Positions 54,525-63,563 are shown, numbered from the stretch's first letter. The stretch is 64,000 nucleotides of DNA from Dehalococcoidia bacterium (GCA_025062275.1 JANXAP010000029.1:27049-91048), one strand, 5' to 3'. Numbers and translations: made by a program. Notes: a model not told the origin generated them from the letters alone.

Positions 54525-55361
54525 TCACCTGGCGGCCCGAACGCCGCCGCTCAACGCGTACGTCTGCAGCAAGTATTTCTGCCCCGCCCAGAACAGCAAC
54601 AGGGGAGGCGCGACGTATACTAGCGAGGCTGCAGCCACTACGCCATAGTCCACGAACCGATAGTCGGCGATGAGGGACCGCACGAACAGCGGGAGAGTCC
54701 ACTGCTGCTGCGAGGGGAGAAATATGTAGGGTAGCAGGAACTCGTTCCACCCCGATACGAAAGCGAAGGTGAGGAGGGCGAGGATGCCGGGCCTCGCTTG
54801 GGGCAGGCACACGCGGCGAAAGGCGAGCCAGCGCGTCCCGCCGTCCACCAGCACCGCTGCCTCGAGCTCCCACGGTATCCGGTCAAAGAAGCCCTTCATC
54901 ACCCATACAGCCAGGGGCACCTCGGTGGCAGTCTTGACCAGCGCCACGCCCAGCAAGGAATTGTAGAGGCCTAGCTCCCGCAGCACCTGATACACGCCCA
55001 CCAGTAGCGAGAGAAAAGGGAACGCGTGAAGCGCCAGCAGCGCAGCCAATACCGCTCGCCGTCCGGGCATGGGCAGGCGCGAAAGTGCATAAGCCGCGGG
55101 CAAGGCCGCCGCCAGCAACAACAGCGAGTAACCACAGGCCAGCAACAGGGACCTGACGCTCGCCTCAGCCAGCGACCCTCCTGCCACAGGCTGGAACAGC
55201 TCCCGAAAGTTGTCGAGGGTCAGGCCGGACGGGCGCAGACCGCGCACCTCATCGGCAAAGGCAGCGAGAGGGAGCCAGGCATAGAGCAGGATCAGCGGCG
55301 CCGTTATTGCCACGAGCGCCACCAGTGGCAGCAATGAGCCTGCCGATCGCAGCCTGTCCAT
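54525..55361 (-). CDS. sugar ABC transporter permease (MalG/UgpE type)
   Basis: A 278-residue permease with six membrane helices. It has the EAA-like loop LEAAVLVDGGTRWLAFRRVCLPQARPGILA and a C-terminal GGVRAAR. The start ATG at 55361 overlaps the stop of the MalF-type gene, so translation is coupled. It forms the channel together with that permease. Confidence 0.92.
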   Translation of the reverse strand: MDRLRSAGSLLPLVALVAITAPLILLYAWLPLAAFADEVRGLRPSGLTLDNFRELFQPVAGGSLAEASVRSLLLACGYSLLLLAAALPAAYALSRLPMPGRRAVLAALLALHAFPFLSLLVGVYQVLRELGLYNSLLGVALVKTATEVPLAVWVMKGFFDRIPWELEAAVLVDGGTRWLAFRRVCLPQARPGILALLTFAFVSGWNEFLLPYIFLPSQQQWTLPLFVRSLIADYRFVDYGVVAAASLVYVAPPLLLFWAGQKYLLQTYALSGGVRAAR

Positions 55362-56353
55362 CACGCAACTTTGAGCCGCGGCTCACCTGCGAGGCGACGG
55401 AAGTCGAAGAGGCGCAGGAAGAGCAAGGATGCCACCAGGCCCGCCAACACTAACACGGTGGCGATGGCTGCCCCGTACCCTATCTGTAAGCCCCCTGCGT
55501 AGTATGAGAACGCCTGATGATAGGCATACAGTGACCACGTCTCCGTCTGCCACAGTCCTGGCCCTCCGTTAGTCAGGAGCAAGATCAACTCGAACGACGC
55601 CAGCAGCGAGAGGAACTGGTAGGCGCTGACAAACAGCACCGGCCAGCGAATGTATGGGAGCACCACGTGCAGCAGGAGCTGCCAGCGCGAGGCCCCATCG
55701 ACCTGGGCCGCCATGACCAGCTCTCTCGGCACCGCCTCCATGGCTGCAACGAAAAGAACCGTTGCAAAGGACGTGCCGATGAGGCCGTCGGCGGCCACGA
55801 TGGTCAGCCACGGATGCTCGAGCAGCCAGTTTCTCGGCTGCAGGCCGATGACCTCAGCGAGTTGATTCAACGTGCCGAAAGGGGCGTCGGCAGTCAGCCA
55901 CACCCAGAGGAGGGAGTAGACTACCGAGGGCGTGAGCCGTGGTAGCAGCCACAGCAGCCGGGCGAAACGGCCCACGCTCCGGTTCCAGACGGTCGTCAGG
56001 GCAGCTACCGCCAGTGGCAGGGCCAGGCTGAAGAGCACGAGATTCGGCACCACGAACACAACCGTGTTGACCGCAATGCGTGGTAACTCCGGCCTCTCTA
56101 GCAGGCGGGCGTAGTTGTCCAGGCCCACGAACTGCGTGTTTCCGAGCGTGGCGAGGCTCATGTTCGTGGTGCTCAGGTGCACTGTCATGAGTGCCGGCAC
56201 CAACAGGAAGGGCACCACCAGCGCCAGACATGGCAAAAGCATCAGCAGTCCGAGGGAGTGCCGAGGCCAAGACAGCGGCATAGGAGGGAAACGCCCCCAG
56301 CGGACAGCCCGCCGGGGGCGCCTGTTCTCGACCGTTTTCGACACCCCACCCAT
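55361..56353 (-). CDS. sugar ABC transporter permease (MalF/UgpA type)
   Basis: A 330-residue permease with about seven membrane helices. The first helix starts near residue 35 (LGLLMLLPCLALVVPFLLVPALMTVHL). The EAA loop (AAQVDGASRWQLLLHVVLPYIRWPVL) and GGPGLWQTETWSLYAYHQAF are typical of MalF-type proteins. It starts 13 bases after the binding-protein stop. A later in-frame ATG would give a shorter N-terminus; the longer form is kept because of gene spacing. Confidence 0.9.
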   Translation of the reverse strand: MGGVSKTVENRRPRRAVRWGRFPPMPLSWPRHSLGLLMLLPCLALVVPFLLVPALMTVHLSTTNMSLATLGNTQFVGLDNYARLLERPELPRIAVNTVVFVVPNLVLFSLALPLAVAALTTVWNRSVGRFARLLWLLPRLTPSVVYSLLWVWLTADAPFGTLNQLAEVIGLQPRNWLLEHPWLTIVAADGLIGTSFATVLFVAAMEAVPRELVMAAQVDGASRWQLLLHVVLPYIRWPVLFVSAYQFLSLLASFELILLLTNGGPGLWQTETWSLYAYHQAFSYYAGGLQIGYGAAIATVLVLAGLVASLLFLRLFDFRRLAGEPRLKVA

Positions 56354-56365
56354 AGCACTGGGGCG

Positions 56366-57784
56366 CTAACGCACTATAAGGTCCGGCACGGCGCTCCTGA
56401 GGTCATTTACGGCCCGCTCCACCGCCTGGTCCACATTCAACTGTCCAGCAGCCAGCGCCATCAGGACTCGGCCCAGGGCGGCATCGAACTGGCCATAGGC
56501 GGAGTTGTTGGGCAGGAAGAAGGCGTGATCGACCATGTAGCTGGTGGACGCCAGGAACCGGTCGCGGGTGTAGGTGGGATCGTCCAGCTGCGTTTTCAGG
56601 ATGGCCAGGTGCTTCGACTGGACGGCGTACTCGGAGTTCAGGTCAGGGCTGGTGGCGAGGGCTATGAGCCGGAAGGCCAGCTCCTGGTTCTTGCGGCCCG
56701 AGGCTCTCTCCGAGGTCACCATGTAGGCCAGCGGGTGCGATAGGGTGGTGGGACGCCTGCCCGGTTCCCCGGCGGGGATGAGGGCGAAGCCCACGTTCTG
56801 CCACAAACGGCCTTCGTCGCCCCCCAGGTAGCCCTGCGCCCATTCAGCCCACTGCCACACGCCGCCGTTCCAGAACAGGACGTCGGTGCCCCTGCTCACC
56901 GTCTCGTGCCACTGCTTCCACTCGGTGCCACCGATGACGGTACGAGCAGTGACGCCGTAAGTATAGATGGCATCGTAGTGGAACTGAAAGAACTTGCGCA
57001 GGGCCTCGCGGTCTACAGCAAGCCTTCCCGAAGCAGGGTCCCACAGGCTGCCTCCGAAGGCCACGTAGAACTGATAGAAGTCGCCACCCCAGTAGTTGTC
57101 GCCAAAGACGGGACGTGTCCAGTAGCCATAGCCCGGCCGAACCACGCCTCGCTCTTGGGCCTCCTTTGCCACCCTCAGCATATCGTAGAGAGTGAACTGT
57201 CCGCTGCGGATCCGGTCGGGCAGGGACTGTATGTCTGCCTCGGACCAGCCCAGTTGCCGTAGAAGCGTCCGACTGAAGTAAAGGGGCCGGGCCTCTGTGT
57301 CCTGAGGTACGCCCCAGATAGCGCCACGGAAGCGCATGGCGTCCCAAAGATTGGGGATGACATCCTTGAGGCCGGTTGAGTCGCGATATCGGGAGATGTA
57401 GTCGTCCAGCGGGACGATGAATCCCGCTTGAGCCCAGGCAGCTATGTCCTCATGGCCGCTGTTGACGATGTCGGGCGCCTGCCCGGCCTGGGCAGCCAGC
57501 ACGAACTTCCGGGCCATGTCGCCGGAGGTGTCCAGTGTGCCCTGGACTCGCACCCGTACTTTAGAGCCTTCGCGAGCCAGTTGCTCGTTCAGTCGCTCGG
57601 CAGCCCTCTCCAGCATGCCAATGCGGCCCTGCTCCGTTTGAGGGTTGCCACCCGCCCAGGCAGTAATGGTCACGACCTGCGCCTCTTCTCTGTCAGAACC
57701 CTCGAGTCCCCCTGCCCGCTCCCCACCCCCGCAGGCCGCCGCCAGCAAGCCGATGGCCAGCAGAGATAAGACCAACCGCCTCAT
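56366..57784 (-). CDS. sugar-type ABC transporter substrate-binding lipoprotein
   Basis: A 472-residue family 1 extracellular solute-binding lipoprotein. The signal peptide is followed by a lipobox ending at Cys18 (LLAAAC). The body shows the two-lobe family pattern, with VTITAWAGGNPQTEQGRIGMLE near the start and QAGQAPDIVNSGHEDIAAWAQAGFIVPLDDYIS in the first lobe. The ligand cannot be named, but the operon arrangement (binding protein, two permeases, ATPase) matches oligosaccharide or polyol uptake. Confidence 0.92.
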   Translation of the reverse strand: MRRLVLSLLAIGLLAAACGGGERAGGLEGSDREEAQVVTITAWAGGNPQTEQGRIGMLERAAERLNEQLAREGSKVRVRVQGTLDTSGDMARKFVLAAQAGQAPDIVNSGHEDIAAWAQAGFIVPLDDYISRYRDSTGLKDVIPNLWDAMRFRGAIWGVPQDTEARPLYFSRTLLRQLGWSEADIQSLPDRIRSGQFTLYDMLRVAKEAQERGVVRPGYGYWTRPVFGDNYWGGDFYQFYVAFGGSLWDPASGRLAVDREALRKFFQFHYDAIYTYGVTARTVIGGTEWKQWHETVSRGTDVLFWNGGVWQWAEWAQGYLGGDEGRLWQNVGFALIPAGEPGRRPTTLSHPLAYMVTSERASGRKNQELAFRLIALATSPDLNSEYAVQSKHLAILKTQLDDPTYTRDRFLASTSYMVDHAFFLPNNSAYGQFDAALGRVLMALAAGQLNVDQAVERAVNDLRSAVPDLIVR

Positions 57785-57816
57785 GTGCTCCTACCTCCAA
57801 CGCGTCTTCGCGGGCA

Positions 57817-57845
57817 ATTTTAAAAGCTTCCAGACGTGTATGCAA
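57817..57845 (-). promoter_or_regulatory. candidate promoter for the sugar ABC operon
   Basis: On the minus strand TTGCAT (57840-57845) is separated by 17 bases from TAAAAT (57817-57822), about 32 bases before the binding-protein ATG at 57784. Upstream to 58400 I see no gene, only short shadow frames. Confidence 0.55.
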
Positions 57846-58400
57846 GAAGTTGCGGCAGCTTCTTTGTGCACCAAACAGCGAGAGCAGGGGGTGCTAATCT
57901 GTAGGCATCGCAGCTCCTGGACATCGAAGCTGGTGGCCCATCCTCTTCGCCATTATTGAAGAACACGCATCTTGTCGCTGTTGCGGGGTCGGGCGTCGCT
58001 TTTTGAAGCGGGCAGCGCACGGTTCACTGTCCAATAGGCGAGAGACGCCACAGGGATGGTCCATCAGGGATGCCCCGATGGCTAACGAGGTTACGATGTT
58101 CAACAACGGGCCGGATAGCTAGGCAGTTGTTGCTCCAAATAACACAGGTATGATAAATTCCCGTCATCAACCCTTCACTTCGCACATGGGGGGTGAATCA
58201 AGTACAGTCGGCGACGATATTGGGCGAGAGGTAGCGCGCCTGTCTCAAAGGCTGAGGCAGGTAACTACACCCCCGCCCACAGGCAGGCTCTTGCCTTTGC
58301 GTCCTTGTCGGAGTCGCCGGGCAAAGTGGCGATGAGCGCCAGCGGCACTCGTGTGGCAGGGCAGCACCGACCGGAGTTGGAGGAGAGAGCACATGGCTAA

Positions 58401-58838
58401 GTGGTAGGAGTTCCTGAACGAGACAACGTCGTCTCCCACTATCGTATCTGGGCCTGCAACGACGCCGGTTGCTCGATGCCCCGTTGGGCAGGCGCCATCG
58501 CCCGCCGTTTGTGGCCGGACGCCAACTCGTGGAACTTCTACGCGGCATGCTCCTGGAATCCGGTGCCGGAGCCCCTTACGGAGGGGATAGCCCGCTTCAG
58601 GTTCGTGTTCGGGTGTGCCTTCCAGAACCTGTCGCCGATTCGCCACTGCGACACGGTGCTCTACGACGGCATCGCCGGATTCGGGGGCATCGAGCGGCAG
58701 GTGACACCCAACACCTGCATCGTCCCCAGTCTGACCTCGGGCGGCAGCTGGCCGGGATGGCCGCCACCCTATGTGAGCGTCGGCCAGCGGTTCGGCCCCT
58801 GGGAGATGGCGGTGGCCATCAGACTGCCAGGGGCGTGA
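58401..58838 (+). CDS. cysteine-containing protein of unknown function, possibly N-terminally truncated
   Basis: A 145-residue protein starting at GTG 58401, with six cysteines (NDAGC, WAC, ACS, GC, HC and NTC contexts) and many aromatic residues, as expected for an exported domain, but no signal peptide. In this frame a stop precedes the GTG directly. A good ribosome site (GGAGGAG) lies in front of a different ATG at 58393, which opens a four-codon frame (MAKW then stop at 58407). The gene may have lost its signal-peptide portion. No family is recognised. Confidence 0.45.
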   Translation: MVGVPERDNVVSHYRIWACNDAGCSMPRWAGAIARRLWPDANSWNFYAACSWNPVPEPLTEGIARFRFVFGCAFQNLSPIRHCDTVLYDGIAGFGGIERQVTPNTCIVPSLTSGGSWPGWPPPYVSVGQRFGPWEMAVAIRLPGA

Positions 58839-59116
58839 GAAGGTAACGCGCACAGCAGTGATAGAAGGGGGGCGCCCACTGCAAGCTTGGCCAGATACGC
58901 AGGTAGCGATGTGCTTCAACCAGGTTCGCGGTCGACGATCCTGGATAGCCAAAGAATGCCGAGCGAGACTGCTGGATCCGAGACCTGCAGCACGCCATCA
59001 GGCCGCCTGGGGCCGGCGGCGGGGCTTCAGCCCAATTGCTAGCAAAATTGCTGTCAGGCGAGTCCTGCGGGAGAGGCCGAGGTGACAGGCTCGATGGCGT
59101 CCCGTATCTGAAAATC

Positions 59117-59191
59117 TGGCAGGGGCGGAGGGATTCGAACCCCCGACCTCCGGTTTTGGAGACCGGTGCTCTGCCACTGAGCTACGCCCCT
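59117..59191 (-). tRNA. tRNA-Trp (anticodon CCA)
   Basis: A 75-base tRNA on the minus strand. The acceptor stem AGGGGCG/CGCCCCT, D stem GCTC/GAGC and anticodon stem CCGGT/ACCGG with loop CTCCAAA (anticodon CCA) are followed by a T arm with TTCGAAT. The 3' CCA is encoded (59117-59119). The anticodon assigns it to tryptophan. Confidence 0.95.
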
Positions 59192-59468
59192 GGTTGCCGC
59201 CCAGGGCAAGACGACCCCACCCAGGCCATCCGCCCACATTGGAATATACGCGCCCACTGCTGCCAGTGTCCAGTCGCCAGCCCCCCAGTACAGCTCATTC
59301 ACGCCAAAGGCCCCCAACGATGGTGGAGCGTACCTGTCCCGGGGATCCATTCGGCTCCGCCCTCCTGTAACTCCGGAAGCCCTCGTGAGTCTCTTCCACG
59401 GCTAGGCCCAGCAGTAGTGCCGAGGCCTGTCTGGCTTTCAGGCTGTCGCGGAGTCGCGAAGGAGAGGC

Positions 59469-59648
59469 GTGTTCGCCAGGGCGCAGGGCGAAGGTAGCTG
59501 CGGCCAACGTGGCCAGGCCCTTACCGAATACGCCCTGGTCATGGCCCTGGTGGTGCTGGCAGCCGCCGTCGGCCTCGCCACTCTGGGAGCAGCCGTGAAC
59601 GGCTTCTTCGAGGGGTTCATGGAGCGGCTCTCGCAGCTGTTGCCCTGA
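59469..59648 (+). CDS. Flp-type type IVb pilin
   Basis: A 59-residue pilin. GTG at 59469 is preceded by AAGGAG. The prepilin peptidase site is in the pattern G/QALTEYAL, with Glu at +5 and Tyr at +6 after the cleavage glycine, followed by a hydrophobic helix (ALVMALVVLAAAVGLATLGAAV). This matches Flp/Fap pilin subunits. It is followed six bases later by a TadG-like protein, but no TadA, TadB, TadC or prepilin peptidase gene is in the window. Confidence 0.85.
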   Translation: MFARAQGEGSCGQRGQALTEYALVMALVVLAAAVGLATLGAAVNGFFEGFMERLSQLLP

Positions 59649-59653
59649 CCGAG

Positions 59654-60742
59654 GTGAGAAACGTGGGCCTCCACCTCCGGAACGCTGGCGATAGCCGCCG
59701 CAGGCGCCGCTGGCGGGAGGCAGGCAACGTCATCATCATGGCCGCCCTGTTCATGGCCGTGCTGATGGGGTTCGGGGCCATGGCCGTGGACGTGGGCGTC
59801 ATGATGTGGCAGCGGCGGGAGTTGCAGAACGTGGCCGATGCGGCCGCCCTGGCGGGCGTTCAGGAGCTACCCAACGACCCGTCCGCTGCCGTGGCCGTGG
59901 CCACCGACTACGCCCGGCGCAACGGCGTGGACCGGGGCGGCTGGCGACTGGAGTCGGTAGACCTGCTGCCGGCCGGGTGTACGGCCCAGGCACGGAACTG
60001 CACGTCGCTGGCGGTGCGAGTATCCCATCGCGACGCCCCCTTCCTTCTAGCTAGGGTGCTGGGGTTCACCACTACCAACGTGAAGGCGTCGGCCACGGCA
60101 TCGATTCAGTCGCCCAATACGGCGGGTAACGCGATGCCGTGGGCCATGAAGGAATCGGTCCGCCGCAACGCTCGCTACGGCGATGTGGTGACCATCAAGT
60201 ACAGCGCCCAGGGTGGCGACCATGGCAACTTCGGCGCCCTGGCCGTCCCCAACGACCGCTGCGGTGGCAGCCACGGTGCCAACTTGTACCGTTGCAACAT
60301 CCAAAACGGCGCCACGGTAGAGGTGGGCCACACCTACGATACGGAGCCGGGCAACATGCGCGGCCCCACTCAACAGGGGATGCAGGCCCGCCTGAACGCC
60401 ACCGACCCCCTGTGCGACTCCTTCAACGAGGTGTTCGAGCAGACGGGCAGCGGTCAGTGGCGCTTCCGCAGCGAGCGCTGCAACCCCTGGTCGCCCGCTG
60501 GTCAGGGCAGCAAGCGGGTGGTGCTGATACCGGTAGTATCCGACAGCGACCTGCGAGGCCGCTCCCAGGTGACCGTGCTGGGTTTCGCGCTGGCCTTCCT
60601 GGAGGACTTTCAGTGCCGGAGCGGCAACGACTGCGATGTGGACGTGCGGTTCGTACAAGCCGTCCTGTCGCCCGGCGAAGATATGGAGTTCGTCCCTGGA
60701 ACCCCTCTCAGCGATATCCGTGTGCCGCGGCTCACCAACTGA
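59654..60742 (+). CDS. TadE/TadG-like pilus assembly protein
   Basis: A 362-residue protein starting at GTG 59654. After a basic N-terminus it has one membrane helix (NVIIMAALFMAVLMGFGAMAVDVGVMM) followed by QRRELQNVADAAALAGVQEL, the signature of TadE/TadG-like proteins, which are thought to act as pseudopilins or envelope parts of the Flp pilus. The C-terminal extracytoplasmic part has several cysteines. It is coupled to the Flp pilin gene just upstream. Confidence 0.85.
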   Translation: MRNVGLHLRNAGDSRRRRRWREAGNVIIMAALFMAVLMGFGAMAVDVGVMMWQRRELQNVADAAALAGVQELPNDPSAAVAVATDYARRNGVDRGGWRLESVDLLPAGCTAQARNCTSLAVRVSHRDAPFLLARVLGFTTTNVKASATASIQSPNTAGNAMPWAMKESVRRNARYGDVVTIKYSAQGGDHGNFGALAVPNDRCGGSHGANLYRCNIQNGATVEVGHTYDTEPGNMRGPTQQGMQARLNATDPLCDSFNEVFEQTGSGQWRFRSERCNPWSPAGQGSKRVVLIPVVSDSDLRGRSQVTVLGFALAFLEDFQCRSGNDCDVDVRFVQAVLSPGEDMEFVPGTPLSDIRVPRLTN

Positions 60743-60815
60743 CACCGAATATGTTTCACCCACCGATGATCCTGACCAGCGAAGACGCTTGTCGCAGGAA
60801 ATGGCCGGCAACTGC

Positions 60816-60843
60816 TTGACAACGCGGGATGCGGGCGTATAAT
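60816..60843 (+). promoter_or_regulatory. strong promoter TTGACA-N16-TATAAT for the ferritin-like gene pair
   Basis: A perfect -35 TTGACA (60816-60821) is separated by 16 bases from a perfect -10 TATAAT (60838-60843), with the first start codon 63 bases after the -10. This is the best promoter match in the window and suggests high expression of the genes that follow. Confidence 0.75.
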
Positions 60844-60906
60844 TTAGCCAGACTTAATTTGAGCGGGTGCTAAGGTTTTGCTGAGGTACACGAGGGGGTG
60901 TCGCCA

Positions 60907-61986
60907 ATGGCCATAGACAAGGACACGCTCTACAGGCTGACCACTGAGGAGGATTTGCCCGAGCTGGACCTGAGCTGGCTCAAGCCAGAAGACAGGGCGA
61001 GGGTGGAGGCCACCCGCCTCCGCCCCGGCCGCAAGGGCCTCACCCTCGACCTGTTGGAGGCGGGACAGGAGCTGCCCGACGCCAGCGACGACTACAGCGC
61101 CCGTCCCCGGGGGGCGGAGCGGCACCCAGCGGCGGCCCGCCACAACCTTTACTACCCCCTGCGCCACGAGACCTGGTCCGACAACGTGCGCCTTCTCTAC
61201 GAGGAGGCCGTGCAGCGGCAGTGGTCGTCGGCCACTGATATCCCGTGGCACACCCTGAGGCCCCTGCCCGACGATGTGGAGCGAGCATGGTGCCAGTTCG
61301 CCACCTTCCTCACCGAGGTGGAGTTCATCGCCGGCGACACCCCCGGGCAGTGGCTGGAGCGCATCAACCCCGAGTGGTACGAGGTAAAGCTCTTCCTGTT
61401 GACCCAGATCATGGACGAGGCCCGGCACCTGGACGTGTTCCGCAAGCGGGCGCTCGCCAACGGCGGCGGCCTACTGATGGAAAGTGGCGGTGGCGGCCTG
61501 CGCATCATCCTGGAGTGCCAGGACTTCAGCGAGTTCTCGGCCATCATGCACGTGTTCGCCGAAGCGCTGGTGCAGACCCTGTTCCGCTCCGGCGAGGCCC
61601 TGGCCTACAACGAGGCGGAGAAGGCCATCTTCCGGCTGTGCGCTCAGGACGAGTCGCGCCACATCGCCTTCGGCGTCATGCACCTGAAGCACATCCTAGA
61701 GACGCAGCCCTGGCGCCGCGAAGAGATCCACTACTACCTGGACAAGATCGAGGGGCCTCTGGCCCTGGATATGCAGTCCGGCGCCTCGGCCAACGCGCCC
61801 CTGTTCGACGAGGCCATAATGGTCCTGGCCGGCGGCGGCCGCAAGAACATCGACAAGGGCTTCGACTTCCTGATGAACCTGCGCCGTCGCCAGGTCATGG
61901 AATACCTGCACCGCCTGGAGGTGGCAGGACTGCCCGAGCGTCGCTACCGCATGAACCCCACCCTGAGGGCCTTCATCGAGACGTAA
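60907..61986 (+). CDS. ferritin-like di-iron protein
   Basis: A 359-residue ferritin-like protein with a complete carboxylate-bridged di-iron ligand set: Glu137 or Glu139 (TEVEF), Glu171 and His174 (EARH), Glu219 (FAEAL), and Glu249 and His252 (ESRH). The four helices and spacing fit the ribonucleotide-reductase R2 and arylamine-oxygenase superfamily, so it may activate O2 to oxidise an organic substrate. The substrate is unknown. The ATG at 60907 follows AGGGGG; an in-frame GTG at 60898 is an alternative. It is first in a set of three genes behind a strong promoter. Confidence 0.85.
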   Translation: MAIDKDTLYRLTTEEDLPELDLSWLKPEDRARVEATRLRPGRKGLTLDLLEAGQELPDASDDYSARPRGAERHPAAARHNLYYPLRHETWSDNVRLLYEEAVQRQWSSATDIPWHTLRPLPDDVERAWCQFATFLTEVEFIAGDTPGQWLERINPEWYEVKLFLLTQIMDEARHLDVFRKRALANGGGLLMESGGGGLRIILECQDFSEFSAIMHVFAEALVQTLFRSGEALAYNEAEKAIFRLCAQDESRHIAFGVMHLKHILETQPWRREEIHYYLDKIEGPLALDMQSGASANAPLFDEAIMVLAGGGRKNIDKGFDFLMNLRRRQVMEYLHRLEVAGLPERRYRMNPTLRAFIET

Positions 61987-62005
61987 GCGCCTTCGGGCAG
62001 GGCGT

Positions 62006-62042
62006 CGGGCCGTCGGGGAGCGTACACCTTCCCGACGGCCCG
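62006..62042 (+). repeat. 12-bp stem-loop between the two ferritin-like genes
   Basis: CGGGCCGTCGGG (62006-62017) and CCCGACGGCCCG (62031-62042) are perfect reverse complements with a 13-base loop. The hairpin lies 20 bases after the first stop and 28 bases before the second start, without a U-run. It could stabilise the upstream transcript or reduce expression of the downstream genes. Confidence 0.5.
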
Positions 62043-62070
62043 CTCATAGACTACCTAGGAGGCGAGGCGC

Positions 62071-63507
62071 ATGAGCCAGGAAGCTATTGAGGTGCCTGCT
62101 GAGCTGGCCCAGATCGCCCAGGAACGGGACTTCCCCCTGGACCTGGTGCGACGCGCCCTGGCCCTGGGCTTCGCACCGGCAGCCATTCGCGCCCAGATCC
62201 TGAGAGGCGTAAGCCCTCAGCAGGCAGAGGAATTCATCGCCCAGCAGGAGCGACTTCGGGCAGGCCAGGAGGTGGAGATCCCCGACGACGTGGCCCGCAT
62301 GGCCCGCAAGCGTCGCTGGCCCGCGGACCTGGTCCAGCGAGCGCTTCGAGCTGGCCTGCGCATGGAAGAGGTCCGGGCCATGCTGGAGGCCGGCCTGCGG
62401 TTCGACCAGGCCGAGCGGCTGATCATCATCCGCGAACGGGCCCAGCAACGGCAGCAGGAGACTCCCGAGCAACGGCAGCGGCGTCAGGAGCTGGCCTGGA
62501 TGAACGTGCGTACCGAATGGGGCGTGCGGGTCCGTCCGGGCAAGAAGGGCCTCACCCTCGGGGCCCTGAACGTGGGCAGTTACGGCGACATCCCCGATTA
62601 CTGGCCCTACCAGACCGAGATGCCCCGTGGCGCCCAGCACAACCCTGGCGCCCCGTCCATGGGCTACACCATCTACGAAAAGGCCGAGCTTTGGGCCGAC
62701 AACGCCGCTGACCTCTACGAGGAGTCCATCCAGCGCCAGTGGAAGCCGGCCACAGCCATCCCCTGGGACGAGATAACCCCCCTGCCCGAGCCCCAGGAGA
62801 GGGCCCTGGCCCAGCTCTGCACCTACCTCTGCCAGAACGCCCTGGTCTGCTCCGACGTCATCGGCAAATGGGTGAAGGAGATGTCCTACGGCTACCACGA
62901 GGTCAAGGTCTACATGGCCACCGTGGGGTTCGATTACGCCCGTCACTTCGACGTGTTCCGCAAGCGGGCCTATCTGAACGGCGTGGGCATGGGGCGGCAG
63001 AGCCCGGGCTACTATCTGAGGGTGATCAAGGACGCTCGCCGCTGGACCGAGACGTCGACGCTCATGTTCATCTTCAACACCAGCTACCTCATGCACCTGT
63101 GCCAGATAGGCTACTACACGGCCGCCAGCGAGGGGGATGCCCTCATCTTCCGGCTGACCATGCAAGACCTGGCCCGCCAGACGGCCTATGGCGTGAAGCA
63201 CCTCCATTACTTCCTGATGCGCAAGCCCGAGTGCCGGGAGGAGATGCACTCCTATCTGCAACGGGCTGAGGCCCTCTTCGCTTACGAAGACGACAAGGAC
63301 CGCACCCTGCCGGAGGCGCTCATGGTGCTGCTGGGCGGCGGCCTGGGCCAGGAGGAGCTGAAGCGGGGGTACGCCCTGCTCAACTACTTCCGCCGCCGCT
63401 GGCTCAGGGACTACCTGGACCGCCTGGCTGCGGCCGGCATGCCCGAGCGACGCGACCGGCTCTTCCCCTACCTGAGGCAGTGGTCGCCGGTGCCCGCCGG
63501 TCGCTGA
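62071..63507 (+). CDS. ferritin-like paralog without metal ligands, repeated helical N-terminus
   Basis: A 478-residue paralog of the preceding di-iron protein (shared segments include RPGKKGLTL and QRQWKPATAIPW). Five of the six ligand positions are changed. The first-helix glutamates are Gln255/Ala257, EARH is YARH (Tyr289, His292 kept), the third-helix Glu is Thr337, and ESRH is LARQ (Leu367, Gln370). It is therefore unlikely to bind two irons. Residues 1-130 are unique to this copy and form two similar helical units of about 60 residues (at about 8-65 and 70-125). It may be a regulatory or structural partner of the first protein. Confidence 0.85.
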   Translation: MSQEAIEVPAELAQIAQERDFPLDLVRRALALGFAPAAIRAQILRGVSPQQAEEFIAQQERLRAGQEVEIPDDVARMARKRRWPADLVQRALRAGLRMEEVRAMLEAGLRFDQAERLIIIRERAQQRQQETPEQRQRRQELAWMNVRTEWGVRVRPGKKGLTLGALNVGSYGDIPDYWPYQTEMPRGAQHNPGAPSMGYTIYEKAELWADNAADLYEESIQRQWKPATAIPWDEITPLPEPQERALAQLCTYLCQNALVCSDVIGKWVKEMSYGYHEVKVYMATVGFDYARHFDVFRKRAYLNGVGMGRQSPGYYLRVIKDARRWTETSTLMFIFNTSYLMHLCQIGYYTAASEGDALIFRLTMQDLARQTAYGVKHLHYFLMRKPECREEMHSYLQRAEALFAYEDDKDRTLPEALMVLLGGGLGQEELKRGYALLNYFRRRWLRDYLDRLAAAGMPERRDRLFPYLRQWSPVPAGR

Positions 63508-63563
63508 GGCGTAGCGCCTCCCGGGCCCTGCGGCATTAGAATGAAGTGCGAGGAGGACAGGCC

